This document shows positions 5,642 to 11,899 of a DNA stretch of 11,899 nucleotides, piece by piece. The number at the start of each line of letters is the position of its first letter. The first letter of the stretch is position 1. Under the pieces are notes generated by a model. That model saw nothing but the letters and a program-made list of their open reading frames with translations. It did not search any database and was not told the origin of the DNA. Both the position numbers and the translations under genes were made by a program. The stretch is from Halovenus sp. Its GTDB lineage: Archaea > Halobacteriota > Halobacteria > Halobacteriales > Haloarculaceae. The stretch covers positions 1-11,899 of the forward strand of contig PUNZ01000030.1 in assembly GCA_003551945.1 (NCBI GenBank), read 5' to 3'.

Positions 5642-6484
5642 TCACTCGTCTGTGTGACGGTTCGGCACGTGCGTGTCATCCGGTTGTGGCCGTCTTGTTG
5701 GCTGTTGTTGCGGGGTCCGTTCCGGATCACCCGACTGTCTCCGTGGGTGTTGCTGGCCATGCGGCGGTTGACCTCCTGGTGGTCTACTTGTCGGTGGCTG
5801 GCTGACCTCCTGGTATTCATGCGTCGGTTGCTCGTTCCCGCCGAGCAATGCAGACGCGCTCTGGCCGAGGACGTAGGCAACGACGTTGCTCACATACAGG
5901 AGAATAACGGTAATCCCCAGTCCAATTGGAACCGCAAGGAGCGACTCTTCTAGAGTGCTGATATTCCAGCCGACCGGTTCGTCGTTGACGGTCACCAGCT
6001 CGACAAAGTGTGGGTAATGAACTGGCGCTGTGACCAGTTGTACTGCGCTTACGAGCGAGAATACGAGTATAAACCCGAGGATACCGGCCCAGAATTTCAG
6101 GAGCAAAAAGCCAAGCGAACGCCACGTTGATGGGGCGTCGATATACCGACGCACTTGCATAATTGTGCCATCGTCTGGCTGTCGGTTAAGGTCGCTCGGT
6201 GGCGTTATCGAGACGGCAAGCAAGGCGTTTGCAAGCCAGCGCTCGAACCCGCCAAGGATTCTCCCGCCGAGGATTGTTGCAACGAGGATAGCAATCCCCA
6301 CGAGAAAGAACGCAAACACGGTTCCGAACACAAAACCAAACAGGAGAAGCATAAAATACAGCATCCCCAACGGGAAGGCAAGCAAAAGATAAAAGACGTT
6401 TTTGTAAGTCTGGAGGTTGGTAAGTACGCCAAGAACCGATTGTATCGATATATTCCCGCTCCCGGTTTGGTGACCCCCATCCAT
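5642..6484 (-). CDS. Membrane protein with a 'sensor' domain
   Basis: A 280-aa integral membrane protein. The first part (LLLAFPLGMLYFMLL, GFERWLANALLAVSI) matches the Pfam 'Sensor' domain, known from actinobacterial histidine kinases and as stand-alone haloarchaeal proteins. Predicted segments are TM1 31-51, TM2 52-75, TM3 123-148 and TM4 183-207. An extracytoplasmic-type loop with aromatic and acidic residues lies at about 150-180. No kinase, HTH or other output domain follows. Instead, residues 218-280 form a polar tail rich in Pro, Gln, His and Arg, with a basic character unusual for a halophile. The ATG at 6484 has AT-rich boxes at about 6499-6505 and 6512-6520 upstream. The signal sensed and the partner are unknown. 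It lies 70 bases downstream of the CobW pair but seems to have its own promoter. Confidence 0.78.
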   Translation of the reverse strand: MDGGHQTGSGNISIQSVLGVLTNLQTYKNVFYLLLAFPLGMLYFMLLLFGFVFGTVFAFFLVGIAILVATILGGRILGGFERWLANALLAVSITPPSDLNRQPDDGTIMQVRRYIDAPSTWRSLGFLLLKFWAGILGFILVFSLVSAVQLVTAPVHYPHFVELVTVNDEPVGWNISTLEESLLAVPIGLGITVILLYVSNVVAYVLGQSASALLGGNEQPTHEYQEVSQPPTSRPPGGQPPHGQQHPRRQSGDPERTPQQQPTRRPQPDDTHVPNRHTDE

Positions 6485-6554
6485 CGTCTATCGGGTGATT
6501 TTATCCACATGGTAAAATTAGTTTGCCACTGTTTCTGTGCGAGAACACGGCCTC

Positions 6555-7781
6555 TCACGACAGACGAACCCGCTCGCGTTCGGAGACAGGAAATGGGTTG
6601 TCGGCCGCCTCTACCGACTCTGTTTCCTCTAGCAGACAGGCATCAAGCTCGCGCTTGAGTGCTTGCTCGTCAAGGCTCTTGCCGATACAGACAATCTGTG
6701 TCTCCCGGTCGCCGTACTCCTCCGTCCAGTTTGGGTCCCGGAGCTTTCGGTACTGGTCTTGTTGGTCAGTTGGTAGGGAGGCAATCCATCTGCCAGCAAC
6801 GGTTACCTCTGCCTCATGACCCGCAAGCGAGAGGGTCAGGGCGTGTTTCGGACGGCCTGCAACATGGAGCCACCCCTTTGCTCGGAGCAACTCGGCGGGT
6901 GTCGTACGCAAGAAATCTGCAAGCCGCTCGGGATGCATTGGCGCAGGCTGGTGATAGACGAACGAATCGACGTTGTAAATCTCTGGAGGGTGAACGTGGT
7001 CGTGTCCGTCATCATGGCCATGGTGGCGTCCGTGGCTCTGTTTGTCACCGTGTATCTGTTCGGTCTCTTCGTGTTCTTGAGTTGACCGGTGGGCTTCGAG
7101 TGCCTGCTTCCAACTGGCGGATGCCTCAACTTCGGCCGGGTCAAACCCGCCGGTTCCGAGTATATACTCAGCGTTGACTTCCCCGTATGTTGTTGATAAC
7201 AGTCGTGCGGAGGGTTGGAACGCACGCAACGTCTCTTCGATAACGGCTTGCTCATCGTCGCTGATGAGGTCTGTTTTGTTGAGTATGAGGGTATCGCAGA
7301 ACTCAACTCCATCGACGATAAGGTCAGAAAGCGGTCGGCCATCTTCATCGGTCCCGTGTCGACGGGGTTTGCCTTTCTCAAAGGCGTCGTAGAACTGCCG
7401 GGCATCAACGACCGTCGCAACGGTATCGAGTTCGTAAAACGGCGCAGCACGCCCCTGGACGAACTGTCTAGCTACCGCTTTCGGCTCCGAAATTCCGGAG
7501 GGTTCCACCAGCAACTGCTCGAACTCGTGACCGGTTGCCAACTCGAGTAACGCCTCTTCGAGTTCGCCCGCCATCCCACAGCAGATGCAGCCGTTCGAGA
7601 GCTCGATAACGTCCTGCTCTTCAAACTCACGGCTGATGAACTCAGCGTCGACGTTGACCTCACCCATATCGTTGACTAACACCGCAACGTCATGCTCGTG
7701 TTCATCCGTCAGGATGGCGTTGACGAGCGTCGTCTTTCCGGCACCGAGAATCCCCGACAGTATCGTTACTGGAATCGTCAT
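6555..7781 (-). CDS. COG0523/CobW-type GTPase with His-rich linker
   Basis: A 408-aa GTPase of the COG0523 family, whose members use GTP hydrolysis to deliver Zn, Ni or Co to client proteins. N-terminal domain: Walker A GILGAGKTT (10-18), GEVNVDAE (40-47), the metal-binding GCICC motif (C65, C67, C68), EPSGISEP (93-100), and NKTD guanine specificity at 168-171. A linker at residues 231-264 holds ten histidines and is probably a metal reservoir. The C-terminal CobW_C domain follows (SFVYHQPAPMHPERL to about 390). The start is the ATG at 7781, overlapping the upstream gene's TGA as TGATG; an adjacent TTG is less likely. It is the second gene of the coupled pair and is probably controlled by the NikR-like regulator. 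Metal identity is not determined. Confidence 0.9.
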   Translation of the reverse strand: MTIPVTILSGILGAGKTTLVNAILTDEHEHDVAVLVNDMGEVNVDAEFISREFEEQDVIELSNGCICCGMAGELEEALLELATGHEFEQLLVEPSGISEPKAVARQFVQGRAAPFYELDTVATVVDARQFYDAFEKGKPRRHGTDEDGRPLSDLIVDGVEFCDTLILNKTDLISDDEQAVIEETLRAFQPSARLLSTTYGEVNAEYILGTGGFDPAEVEASASWKQALEAHRSTQEHEETEQIHGDKQSHGRHHGHDDGHDHVHPPEIYNVDSFVYHQPAPMHPERLADFLRTTPAELLRAKGWLHVAGRPKHALTLSLAGHEAEVTVAGRWIASLPTDQQDQYRKLRDPNWTEEYGDRETQIVCIGKSLDEQALKRELDACLLEETESVEAADNPFPVSERERVRLS

Positions 7782-8986
7782 CAATCGTCCGCCAGCACGA
7801 GTTCACGCTGGGTGTCGGTGCCAAATGGGTCCGGATAGCTGTCCCAGTCCTCTTCCATTTCCGCATCGGTCAACAAGCAGTCTTCAAGCCACTCCTCAAG
7901 CGCTTCGGGCCCGTATTCGCGACCGATAAAGACAAGTTCGTGTGACCGGTCACCCCACGTTTCGTCCCACTCCTCGCGCAGGTTCGGCACCCGTTCGAGA
8001 TACAGCTGCTGTTGTTCTGGCGGGAGTGTTGCGACCCACTGCCCACCTGGTCCTGCTCTGACCGATTGGCCAGCCTTATCGAGGCCCATTGCGACATCTT
8101 CGCGCCCCGCCGACCAGAAAAAGCCCTTGGCGCGGATAATTTCCGAGGGGAGATTCCGCAGGAGTTGGGCGAACCGCTCAGGATGGAACGGCCTGGTTGC
8201 ACGGAAGACAAACGATTCGACGCCGTGTTCCTCTGCTGGGTCGTGGTGGTGTTCGTGTTTGAGTTCGTGTTTCCAGCCGGCAGACTGCTGTGCCTCGTCG
8301 AAATCGAACCGTTCAGTATCGAGAATATCTTTTGGGTCAGTCTCTCCGAACTCGGTTCGGATAATTTTCGCACGCGGCTGAAGCCGTCTGAGAACCGCTT
8401 CGATTTCGTCAAGGTCACCGTCGGGGACCAGGTCACATTTGTTCAACAACAGGACATCACAGAATTCAATCTGGTCCATCAGTACTTCTTCGGGAACCCT
8501 GTCAGTACCACCTTCGACCTCGCCCGTGGTTAACGACTGCCCGGAATTGAATCCCTCGTACATCGCGTGTGCATCGACGACCGAAACCATGGTGTCGAGT
8601 CGGTAATCCTCGGTCGGGTCGTACGGGAGGTCATCGATGCCGAGTGTGAACGTCTGTGCGACTGGAATCGGTTCGGAAATGCCAGATGATTCGATTAAAA
8701 GATAATCAAACTCGCGTTTTGCAGCCAACTGTTCGACCGATTCGAGCATATCGCCCCGGAGTCGACAGCAGATACAGCCGTTCGAGAGCTCGATGATCTC
8801 CTCGTCCGTCTGTGAAAGTGCTGATTGTTGTTCAATGTGTTCGGCATCGATGTTGACCTCACCCATGTCGTTGACCACGACCGCAATGTTGTGACCGTGG
8901 TCCGCTGTCAAGAGGTGATTCAACGTCGTTGTCTTTCCTGCACCGAGCGCACCGGACAACACCGTGACTGGAATTTGTTCGCGCAT
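7781..8986 (-). CDS. COG0523/CobW-type GTPase, first of tandem pair
   Basis: A 401-aa paralogue of the next gene. Landmarks: Walker A GALGAGKTT (12-20), GEVNIDAE (42-49), GCICC (C71, C73, C74), ESSGISEP (99-106), NKCD (183-186), then a short histidine patch (KHEHHHDP, about 243-250) and a CobW_C domain beginning ESFVFRATRPFHPERF. Compared with its neighbour it has longer loops before CICC and after the Walker B region, but a much shorter His-rich linker. The ATG is at 8986. TTTATTAG on the minus strand (9010-9017) is a TATA-like box about 24-31 bases upstream. It is the first gene of the operon and divergent from the NikR-like gene. A zinc, nickel or cobalt metallochaperone role is inferred from the family. 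Confidence 0.9.
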   Translation of the reverse strand: MREQIPVTVLSGALGAGKTTTLNHLLTADHGHNIAVVVNDMGEVNIDAEHIEQQSALSQTDEEIIELSNGCICCRLRGDMLESVEQLAAKREFDYLLIESSGISEPIPVAQTFTLGIDDLPYDPTEDYRLDTMVSVVDAHAMYEGFNSGQSLTTGEVEGGTDRVPEEVLMDQIEFCDVLLLNKCDLVPDGDLDEIEAVLRRLQPRAKIIRTEFGETDPKDILDTERFDFDEAQQSAGWKHELKHEHHHDPAEEHGVESFVFRATRPFHPERFAQLLRNLPSEIIRAKGFFWSAGREDVAMGLDKAGQSVRAGPGGQWVATLPPEQQQLYLERVPNLREEWDETWGDRSHELVFIGREYGPEALEEWLEDCLLTDAEMEEDWDSYPDPFGTDTQRELVLADD

Positions 8987-9085
8987 GGCTAATATTATTA
9001 ATCTATGCTAATAAATTACTAGTTATTACGATTTCAAACTACTATGATAATAAAGCATATGACCGCGGACCGCTAACAGCGAGTT
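8987..9085. promoter_or_regulatory. AT-rich divergent promoter/operator region of the metal module
   Basis: This 99-bp gap between the CobW operon and the NikR-like gene is strikingly AT-rich and holds several symmetric elements: TAATA-T-TATTA (8990-9000); an imperfect 14-bp palindrome centred on ACTAGT (9014-9027); and TATGCT (9004-9009) mirrored by AGCATA (9054-9059). The cobW TATA-like box (9010-9017) overlaps the central palindrome. For the regulator gene, ATAATAAAG (9047-9055) is a possible box. NikR-type regulators bind inverted repeats, so autoregulation and control of cobW through this region is a reasonable inference. The bacterial NikR site GTATGA-N16-TCATAC is not present. Confidence 0.55.
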
Positions 9086-9496
9086 ATGCCTGTGGTCAGT
9101 ATTTCGATGCCCGGTGACCTCCTTTCGGAACTTGATGCGTATATCGAGGCGCACGGATACAGCGGACGGAGCGAAGCGCTTAGGGAAGGAACCAGAGAGC
9201 TACTCGCTGAAGGTGCTGGCGAATCGCTTGCCAATAGGGACCGAACCGTCTGTATCGTCATGGTCCTGTTCGAACAGGATGTGTCGGTCGAGGTTGCTCT
9301 CTCGTCGCTCCGACATCGCCACGCTGACCTCGTCACTGATACGTTACACAGTCACGTCGGGACGTGTTGTTTCGAGCTCTACGTGGTCGAAGGAGCACCC
9401 GATGCTATCGGCTCGTTTGTTGCCAAGACCCGTTCGGTCGATGGCATCGACTCTGTCGAACACTCACCGGTTCCGGCCGCAACCCAGAAACTGTAA
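9086..9496 (+). CDS. NikR-like ribbon-helix-helix metalloregulator
   Basis: A 136-aa transcription factor. Residues 2-44 are a ribbon-helix-helix DNA-binding domain (VVSISMPGDLLSELDAYIEAHGYSGRSEALREG). Residues about 53-132 form a NikR-type ACT-like metal domain. Aligned with E. coli NikR, H77, H88 and H90 match the nickel ligands H76, H87 and H89, and C95 can fill the Cys ligand. The loop between the last His and the Cys is one residue shorter, and there is a Cys doublet (C94-C95). Tetramer with metal-dependent DNA binding is expected for the family. It is divergent from two CobW-type GTPases, its likely targets. It may sense Ni, Co or Zn. Its stop lies two bases from the convergent glycosyltransferase stop. 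Confidence 0.87.
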   Translation: MPVVSISMPGDLLSELDAYIEAHGYSGRSEALREGTRELLAEGAGESLANRDRTVCIVMVLFEQDVSVEVALSSLRHRHADLVTDTLHSHVGTCCFELYVVEGAPDAIGSFVAKTRSVDGIDSVEHSPVPAATQKL

Positions 9497-9498
9497 TC

Positions 9499-10557
9499 TC
9501 AAAACATCCCGCGTTCGTCGAGCAACTTCTGGTACATCGAGACGTACTGCTGGATTACTTCCCCGTGGGTAAACTCAGACCAGCGTTCGTCGCTTTCTCG
9601 TCGCTCATACTCGCCTGAAGCGGCAATCGCATCGGCAATCTGTTGTGGATTCGTCACCCGGAAACTCCGGTCGTAGTTCTCGATAAGTTCGTGCGCGGAT
9701 GATTCTGCCTGGTACTCGACAACACCGAGACAGCCACAGGCAAGCGCCCAGAGCAATTCTGTGGGGAACTCCTCGCGTCGAGCGGTCTGTGCGAAGACGT
9801 GCGCACCTTGATAGATACTGACTCGTTCTTCGCGGTCAATCTCGCCGACGAACTCGACGCGGTCATCGATACGCAGATCGGCGGTCTCTTGTTCATACTC
9901 TTCACGCAGGGGGCCGTCACCGATAATCGTCGCCGACCAGTCACGGGTTCGCAACTCTGCCAATCCCAGCAACAGGTCGCCGAGGTTTGCCGTCTCGTCA
10001 AGTCGGTGGGCATAGACAATCTCACCGTTTTCCTTCGGCGAAACCGCCTCAAGTACCGACCAGTCGATACTCTCTGGAATGACAATCGTCCGGTTTCCAT
10101 CCGCCCCCAGCTCTCTGACTTCCGTCCGTATCAGTTCAGACGGCGTGATGACGCGGGTTGGTCGCTTGACTGCAGTGGTGAGAAACCGGTCGCTCGAATC
10201 AAGCATTTCGTCACCAGCCCACTCCAGCACGAGCGGGATGCGACCGAGTTTGCTCGCGGTTAGGGCAGCCATCACCTGTCCGGGTGGGGTTGCTCGGACG
10301 TGAATGATATCCGGCCGGTACCGAAGCAACTGCGTCGGTAGTCGGAGCGCAAACGATGAGCTACTTCCGAGTGTCACGGCGCGATGAGTCAACCCGTCAT
10401 CTTCGAACTCGTCGCTTTCTCCATCCCACCATTGCTGACAAAAGAGCGTCACCTCGTGACCGCGCGCGTCAAGCAATCGTGCGATGCGCTCGAACCGACG
10501 GGCACCCACAGTGTCGGCCTGACGCGTGGTCTCCATCGAGACGAACGCAATGCGCAT
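9499..10557 (-). CDS. Glycosyltransferase, GT4-like
   Basis: A 352-aa GT-B fold glycosyltransferase that probably transfers a sugar from a nucleotide donor to a lipid, glycan or protein acceptor at the cytoplasmic membrane. N-terminal Rossmann half: MRIAFVSME, RRFERIARLLDARGHEVTLF (20-39) and RPDIIHVRATPPG (81-93). C-terminal half: GEIVYAHRLDETANLGDLL (about 178-196), IIGDGPLREEY (211-221), VEFVGEI (234-240), then EEFPTELLWALACG (262-275). In the usual EX7E donor-site motif the second Glu is replaced by Trp (E262-x7-W270). No transmembrane helix was seen. It sits alone between nadC and the regulator, with no other sugar genes nearby, so its pathway (N-glycan, S-layer, lipid) is open. ATG at 10557. 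Confidence 0.85.
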   Translation of the reverse strand: MRIAFVSMETTRQADTVGARRFERIARLLDARGHEVTLFCQQWWDGESDEFEDDGLTHRAVTLGSSSSFALRLPTQLLRYRPDIIHVRATPPGQVMAALTASKLGRIPLVLEWAGDEMLDSSDRFLTTAVKRPTRVITPSELIRTEVRELGADGNRTIVIPESIDWSVLEAVSPKENGEIVYAHRLDETANLGDLLLGLAELRTRDWSATIIGDGPLREEYEQETADLRIDDRVEFVGEIDREERVSIYQGAHVFAQTARREEFPTELLWALACGCLGVVEYQAESSAHELIENYDRSFRVTNPQQIADAIAASGEYERRESDERWSEFTHGEVIQQYVSMYQKLLDERGMF

Positions 10558-10582
10558 ACTGATGACCGTTGTCGGGAGGTGT

Positions 10583-10592
10583 GAAAAATCCC
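10583..10592 (-). promoter_or_regulatory. T-rich box: possible nadC terminator and/or glycosyltransferase promoter
   Basis: In the 57-base nadC-glycosyltransferase gap, the minus strand reads GGGATTTTTCAC around 10581-10592. The T5 run is 27-31 bases before the glycosyltransferase ATG, the place for a TATA-like element. It is also 23 bases after the nadC stop, fitting an archaeal T-tract terminator. Both uses are possible. Confidence 0.3.
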
Positions 10593-10614
10593 GCCATCTT
10601 CCGCTGGTACCCGC

Positions 10615-11427
10615 TCACTTGCCTGTCCGAAACGAAAAATCACAAGACGGCGCGGAGTGCGTGAGCGACCCCATCGAGATAATATCGACACCAGTCTTCG
10701 CATACGCGGGAACTGTCTCCAGTGTGATGCCACCACTCGCCTCCGCAAGCGCCATATTGTCCAGCAGTGATACACCGCGCTCGACTTCATCCGGCGACAT
10801 ATTGTCGAAGAGAACGATATCCGCCCCCGCCTCCGCTGCTTGCCTTCCATCTTGGGGCCGTTCGACCTCGACTTCGATCTGTGTGGCAAAGGAAACCCGC
10901 TCACGAAAGTGGGAGATTGCCGCTTCGAGCCCGAGTTCAGCGATATGGTTGTCCTTGACCATCACCATGTGCGAGAGGTCGAGACGGTGGGTGTCACCGC
11001 CACCCGCAACAACGGCTCGCTTTTCAATCCCACGCAACCCCGGTGTCGTCTTCCGAGTACCGGCTATCCGAACCCCATCGGAGACCTCCTGTGCAGCAGT
11101 AACTGCCTGTCGTGTCAGCGTCGCAATACCCGATGCGTGTCCAACGATGTTGACCACCACGCGCTCGCCGCGGAGGACAGCCTGCGCTGGGCCTGAAACC
11201 GCAAGCACGGTCTCACCGGCTTCAATTCGGTCTCCTTCTGACACGCCATCTGTTAGCTCCACCCCAAGGTACTCGAAGACTGCACGGGCCGGTTCGAGAC
11301 CAGCTACCACCCCATCTTCGTTCGCAACGAGTTGGCCTGTTGTCTCGCCGGGAACCTCGTTCGTCACGTCATGGTGGCCGAGGTCTTCTTTGAGCCACTG
11401 TTCAATTTGGGTGTTCGTGACGACCAT
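10615..11427 (-). CDS. nadC: Nicotinate-nucleotide pyrophosphorylase (quinolinate phosphoribosyltransferase)
   Basis: A 270-aa enzyme converting quinolinate and PRPP to nicotinate mononucleotide, CO2 and pyrophosphate, the last step of the de novo pathway before NAD assembly. The family motifs are all here: EDLGHHDVTN (14-23), RGERVVVNIVGHASGIATLT (86-105), GTRKTTPGLR (123-132), the HRLDLSHMVMVKDNH stretch (147-161), EVEVE (185-189), DIVLFDNMSP (203-212), EASGGI (229-234) and ISMGSLTHSAP (250-260). Length is normal and nothing is missing. Its ATG at 11427 is two bases after the nadB TAA, so the two are certainly one operon and probably translationally coupled. nadA is expected further upstream, outside the window. 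Confidence 0.97.
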   Translation of the reverse strand: MVVTNTQIEQWLKEDLGHHDVTNEVPGETTGQLVANEDGVVAGLEPARAVFEYLGVELTDGVSEGDRIEAGETVLAVSGPAQAVLRGERVVVNIVGHASGIATLTRQAVTAAQEVSDGVRIAGTRKTTPGLRGIEKRAVVAGGGDTHRLDLSHMVMVKDNHIAELGLEAAISHFRERVSFATQIEVEVERPQDGRQAAEAGADIVLFDNMSPDEVERGVSLLDNMALAEASGGITLETVPAYAKTGVDIISMGSLTHSAPSCDFSFRTGK

Positions 11428-11429
11428 CG

Positions 11430-11899
11430 TTACTGTGTCTCCGGTACTGCTGGCTCCGTAGATACCTCTTCGACCAAATAATGGCAGCCGATGGACTCGT
11501 CATTCTTCGCAGCCGCCCGTGCGATGAGCAAGGAGACGACCGCCGCCGACCGGAGTTCATACAGCGAACGCGATGTTCGCGTCCGCGCATAGGCATCAAC
11601 TTCACCTTTCAATCGTCGCAACAGTGCCTGCGCTCGGCGTAATCCGTCCGGTGTCCGCTTGATGCCGACCTGCTCGTCCATCACGTGACGCAGTCGATGG
11701 AACTTTTCGCGGGCAAACCGCTCGGGAAGGGCTGGGTCGCGCTGGAGCAACTCTGGCGGGGCAATTGTTTCAACTGGGTTCCCGACCGCATCCTCGCCCG
11801 CTCGGAGTCCCCAGACGAGCCCTTCGAGCAGTGAGGTACTTGCCAACCGATTGGCCCCGTGCACTCCTGTCCGAGCGCACTCGCCGACCGCGTACAGTC
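11430..11899 (-). CDS. nadB: L-aspartate oxidase, C-terminal part (5' end beyond the window)
   Basis: The frame is open from the right edge to TAA at 11430-11432, giving 156 codons of the C-terminus. L-aspartate oxidase is an FAD enzyme oxidising aspartate to iminoaspartate, which NadA condenses to quinolinate. The diagnostic FAD-binding end of the flavoprotein domain is seen at the edge: LYAVGECARTGVHGANRLAS, a close match to the usual GxGEVACTGVHGANRL form. It is followed by the helical C-terminal domain (DEQVGIKRTPDGLRRA and YELRSAAVVSLLIARAAAKNDESIG), which includes the RxESIG-like end typical of NadB. A short Ser/Thr/Glu tail completes it. The apparent internal GTG at 11864 is not the start; the gene continues past the window. 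It lies directly before nadC. Confidence 0.95.
   Translation of the reverse strand, partial: LYAVGECARTGVHGANRLASTSLLEGLVWGLRAGEDAVGNPVETIAPPELLQRDPALPERFAREKFHRLRHVMDEQVGIKRTPDGLRRAQALLRRLKGEVDAYARTRTSRSLYELRSAAVVSLLIARAAAKNDESIGCHYLVEEVSTEPAVPETQ

Noticed and set aside
4498..5953. Long plus-strand frames (252 and 255 codons)
   Set aside because: They are antisense to the aminotransferase, cupin and sensor-domain genes, whose motifs are unambiguous.
7782..7784. TTG start for the second CobW-type gene
   Set aside because: The next codon is ATG, which makes the usual TGATG coupling with the upstream stop and the usual N-terminus.
8987..9085. Replication origin in the AT-rich region
   Set aside because: There is no neighbouring orc1/cdc6 gene and no set of origin recognition repeats; a divergent promoter explains the AT content.
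1..11899. Mobile element, prophage, toxin-antitoxin or CRISPR system
   Set aside because: No transposase, integrase, terminal repeats, regularly spaced repeats or Cas-like genes were found. Genes are ordinary chromosomal families.

Overview
The window looks like a chromosomal segment of a halophilic archaeon (class Halobacteria). The evidence is the acidic, Asp/Glu-rich proteins, an archaeal L40e ribosomal protein, the haloarchaeal families DUF5786 and DUF99, leaderless-type gene starts with a T/A-rich box about 25-30 bases before the start codon, and GTG starts. By eye the GC content is about 55%, which is low for the class. No rRNA, tRNA, CRISPR array, insertion sequence or phage gene was found. 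Genes cover most of the window; the two longest gaps are 2993-3232 and 3449-3777.

Layout, left to right. A partial rhomboid protease (<1-1115, minus) faces a BolA-family protein (1261-1506, plus). bolA overlaps tail-to-tail with a two-gene minus-strand operon: a tiny acidic DUF5786 protein (2096-2272) coupled through a GTGA overlap to a DUF99/endonuclease dU-type protein (1503-2099). Divergent from that operon is a metallo-beta-lactamase-fold hydrolase (2378-2992, plus). A G-rich, hairpin-rich gap (2993-3232) then separates it from a convergent small four-cysteine zinc-ribbon protein (3233-3448, minus). Next come an AT-rich gap, the 49-aa ribosomal protein L40e gene (3778-3927, minus), a class I/II aminotransferase (3994-5112, minus), a cupin (5144-5572, minus) and a membrane protein with a 'sensor' domain (5642-6484, minus).

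The centre of interest is 6555-9496. Two tandem COG0523/CobW-type GTPases (metallochaperone family) are translationally coupled by a TGATG overlap. Across a 99-bp AT-rich promoter region they are divergent from a NikR-like ribbon-helix-helix metalloregulator. The layout suggests a self-contained metal-homeostasis module: the regulator probably controls the shared promoter region, and the GTPases deliver a metal. Which metal (Zn, Ni or Co) cannot be read from the sequence.

The right end holds a family-4-like glycosyltransferase (9499-10557, minus) and the nadB-nadC operon of de novo NAD synthesis (nadB enters from the right edge; nadC 10615-11427). Two real genes, DUF5786 and L40e, are under 60 codons and easy to miss. 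No clearly unprecedented system is visible; the best leads are the NikR-like/CobW/CobW module with its unusual ligand loop, and the structured G-rich gap.
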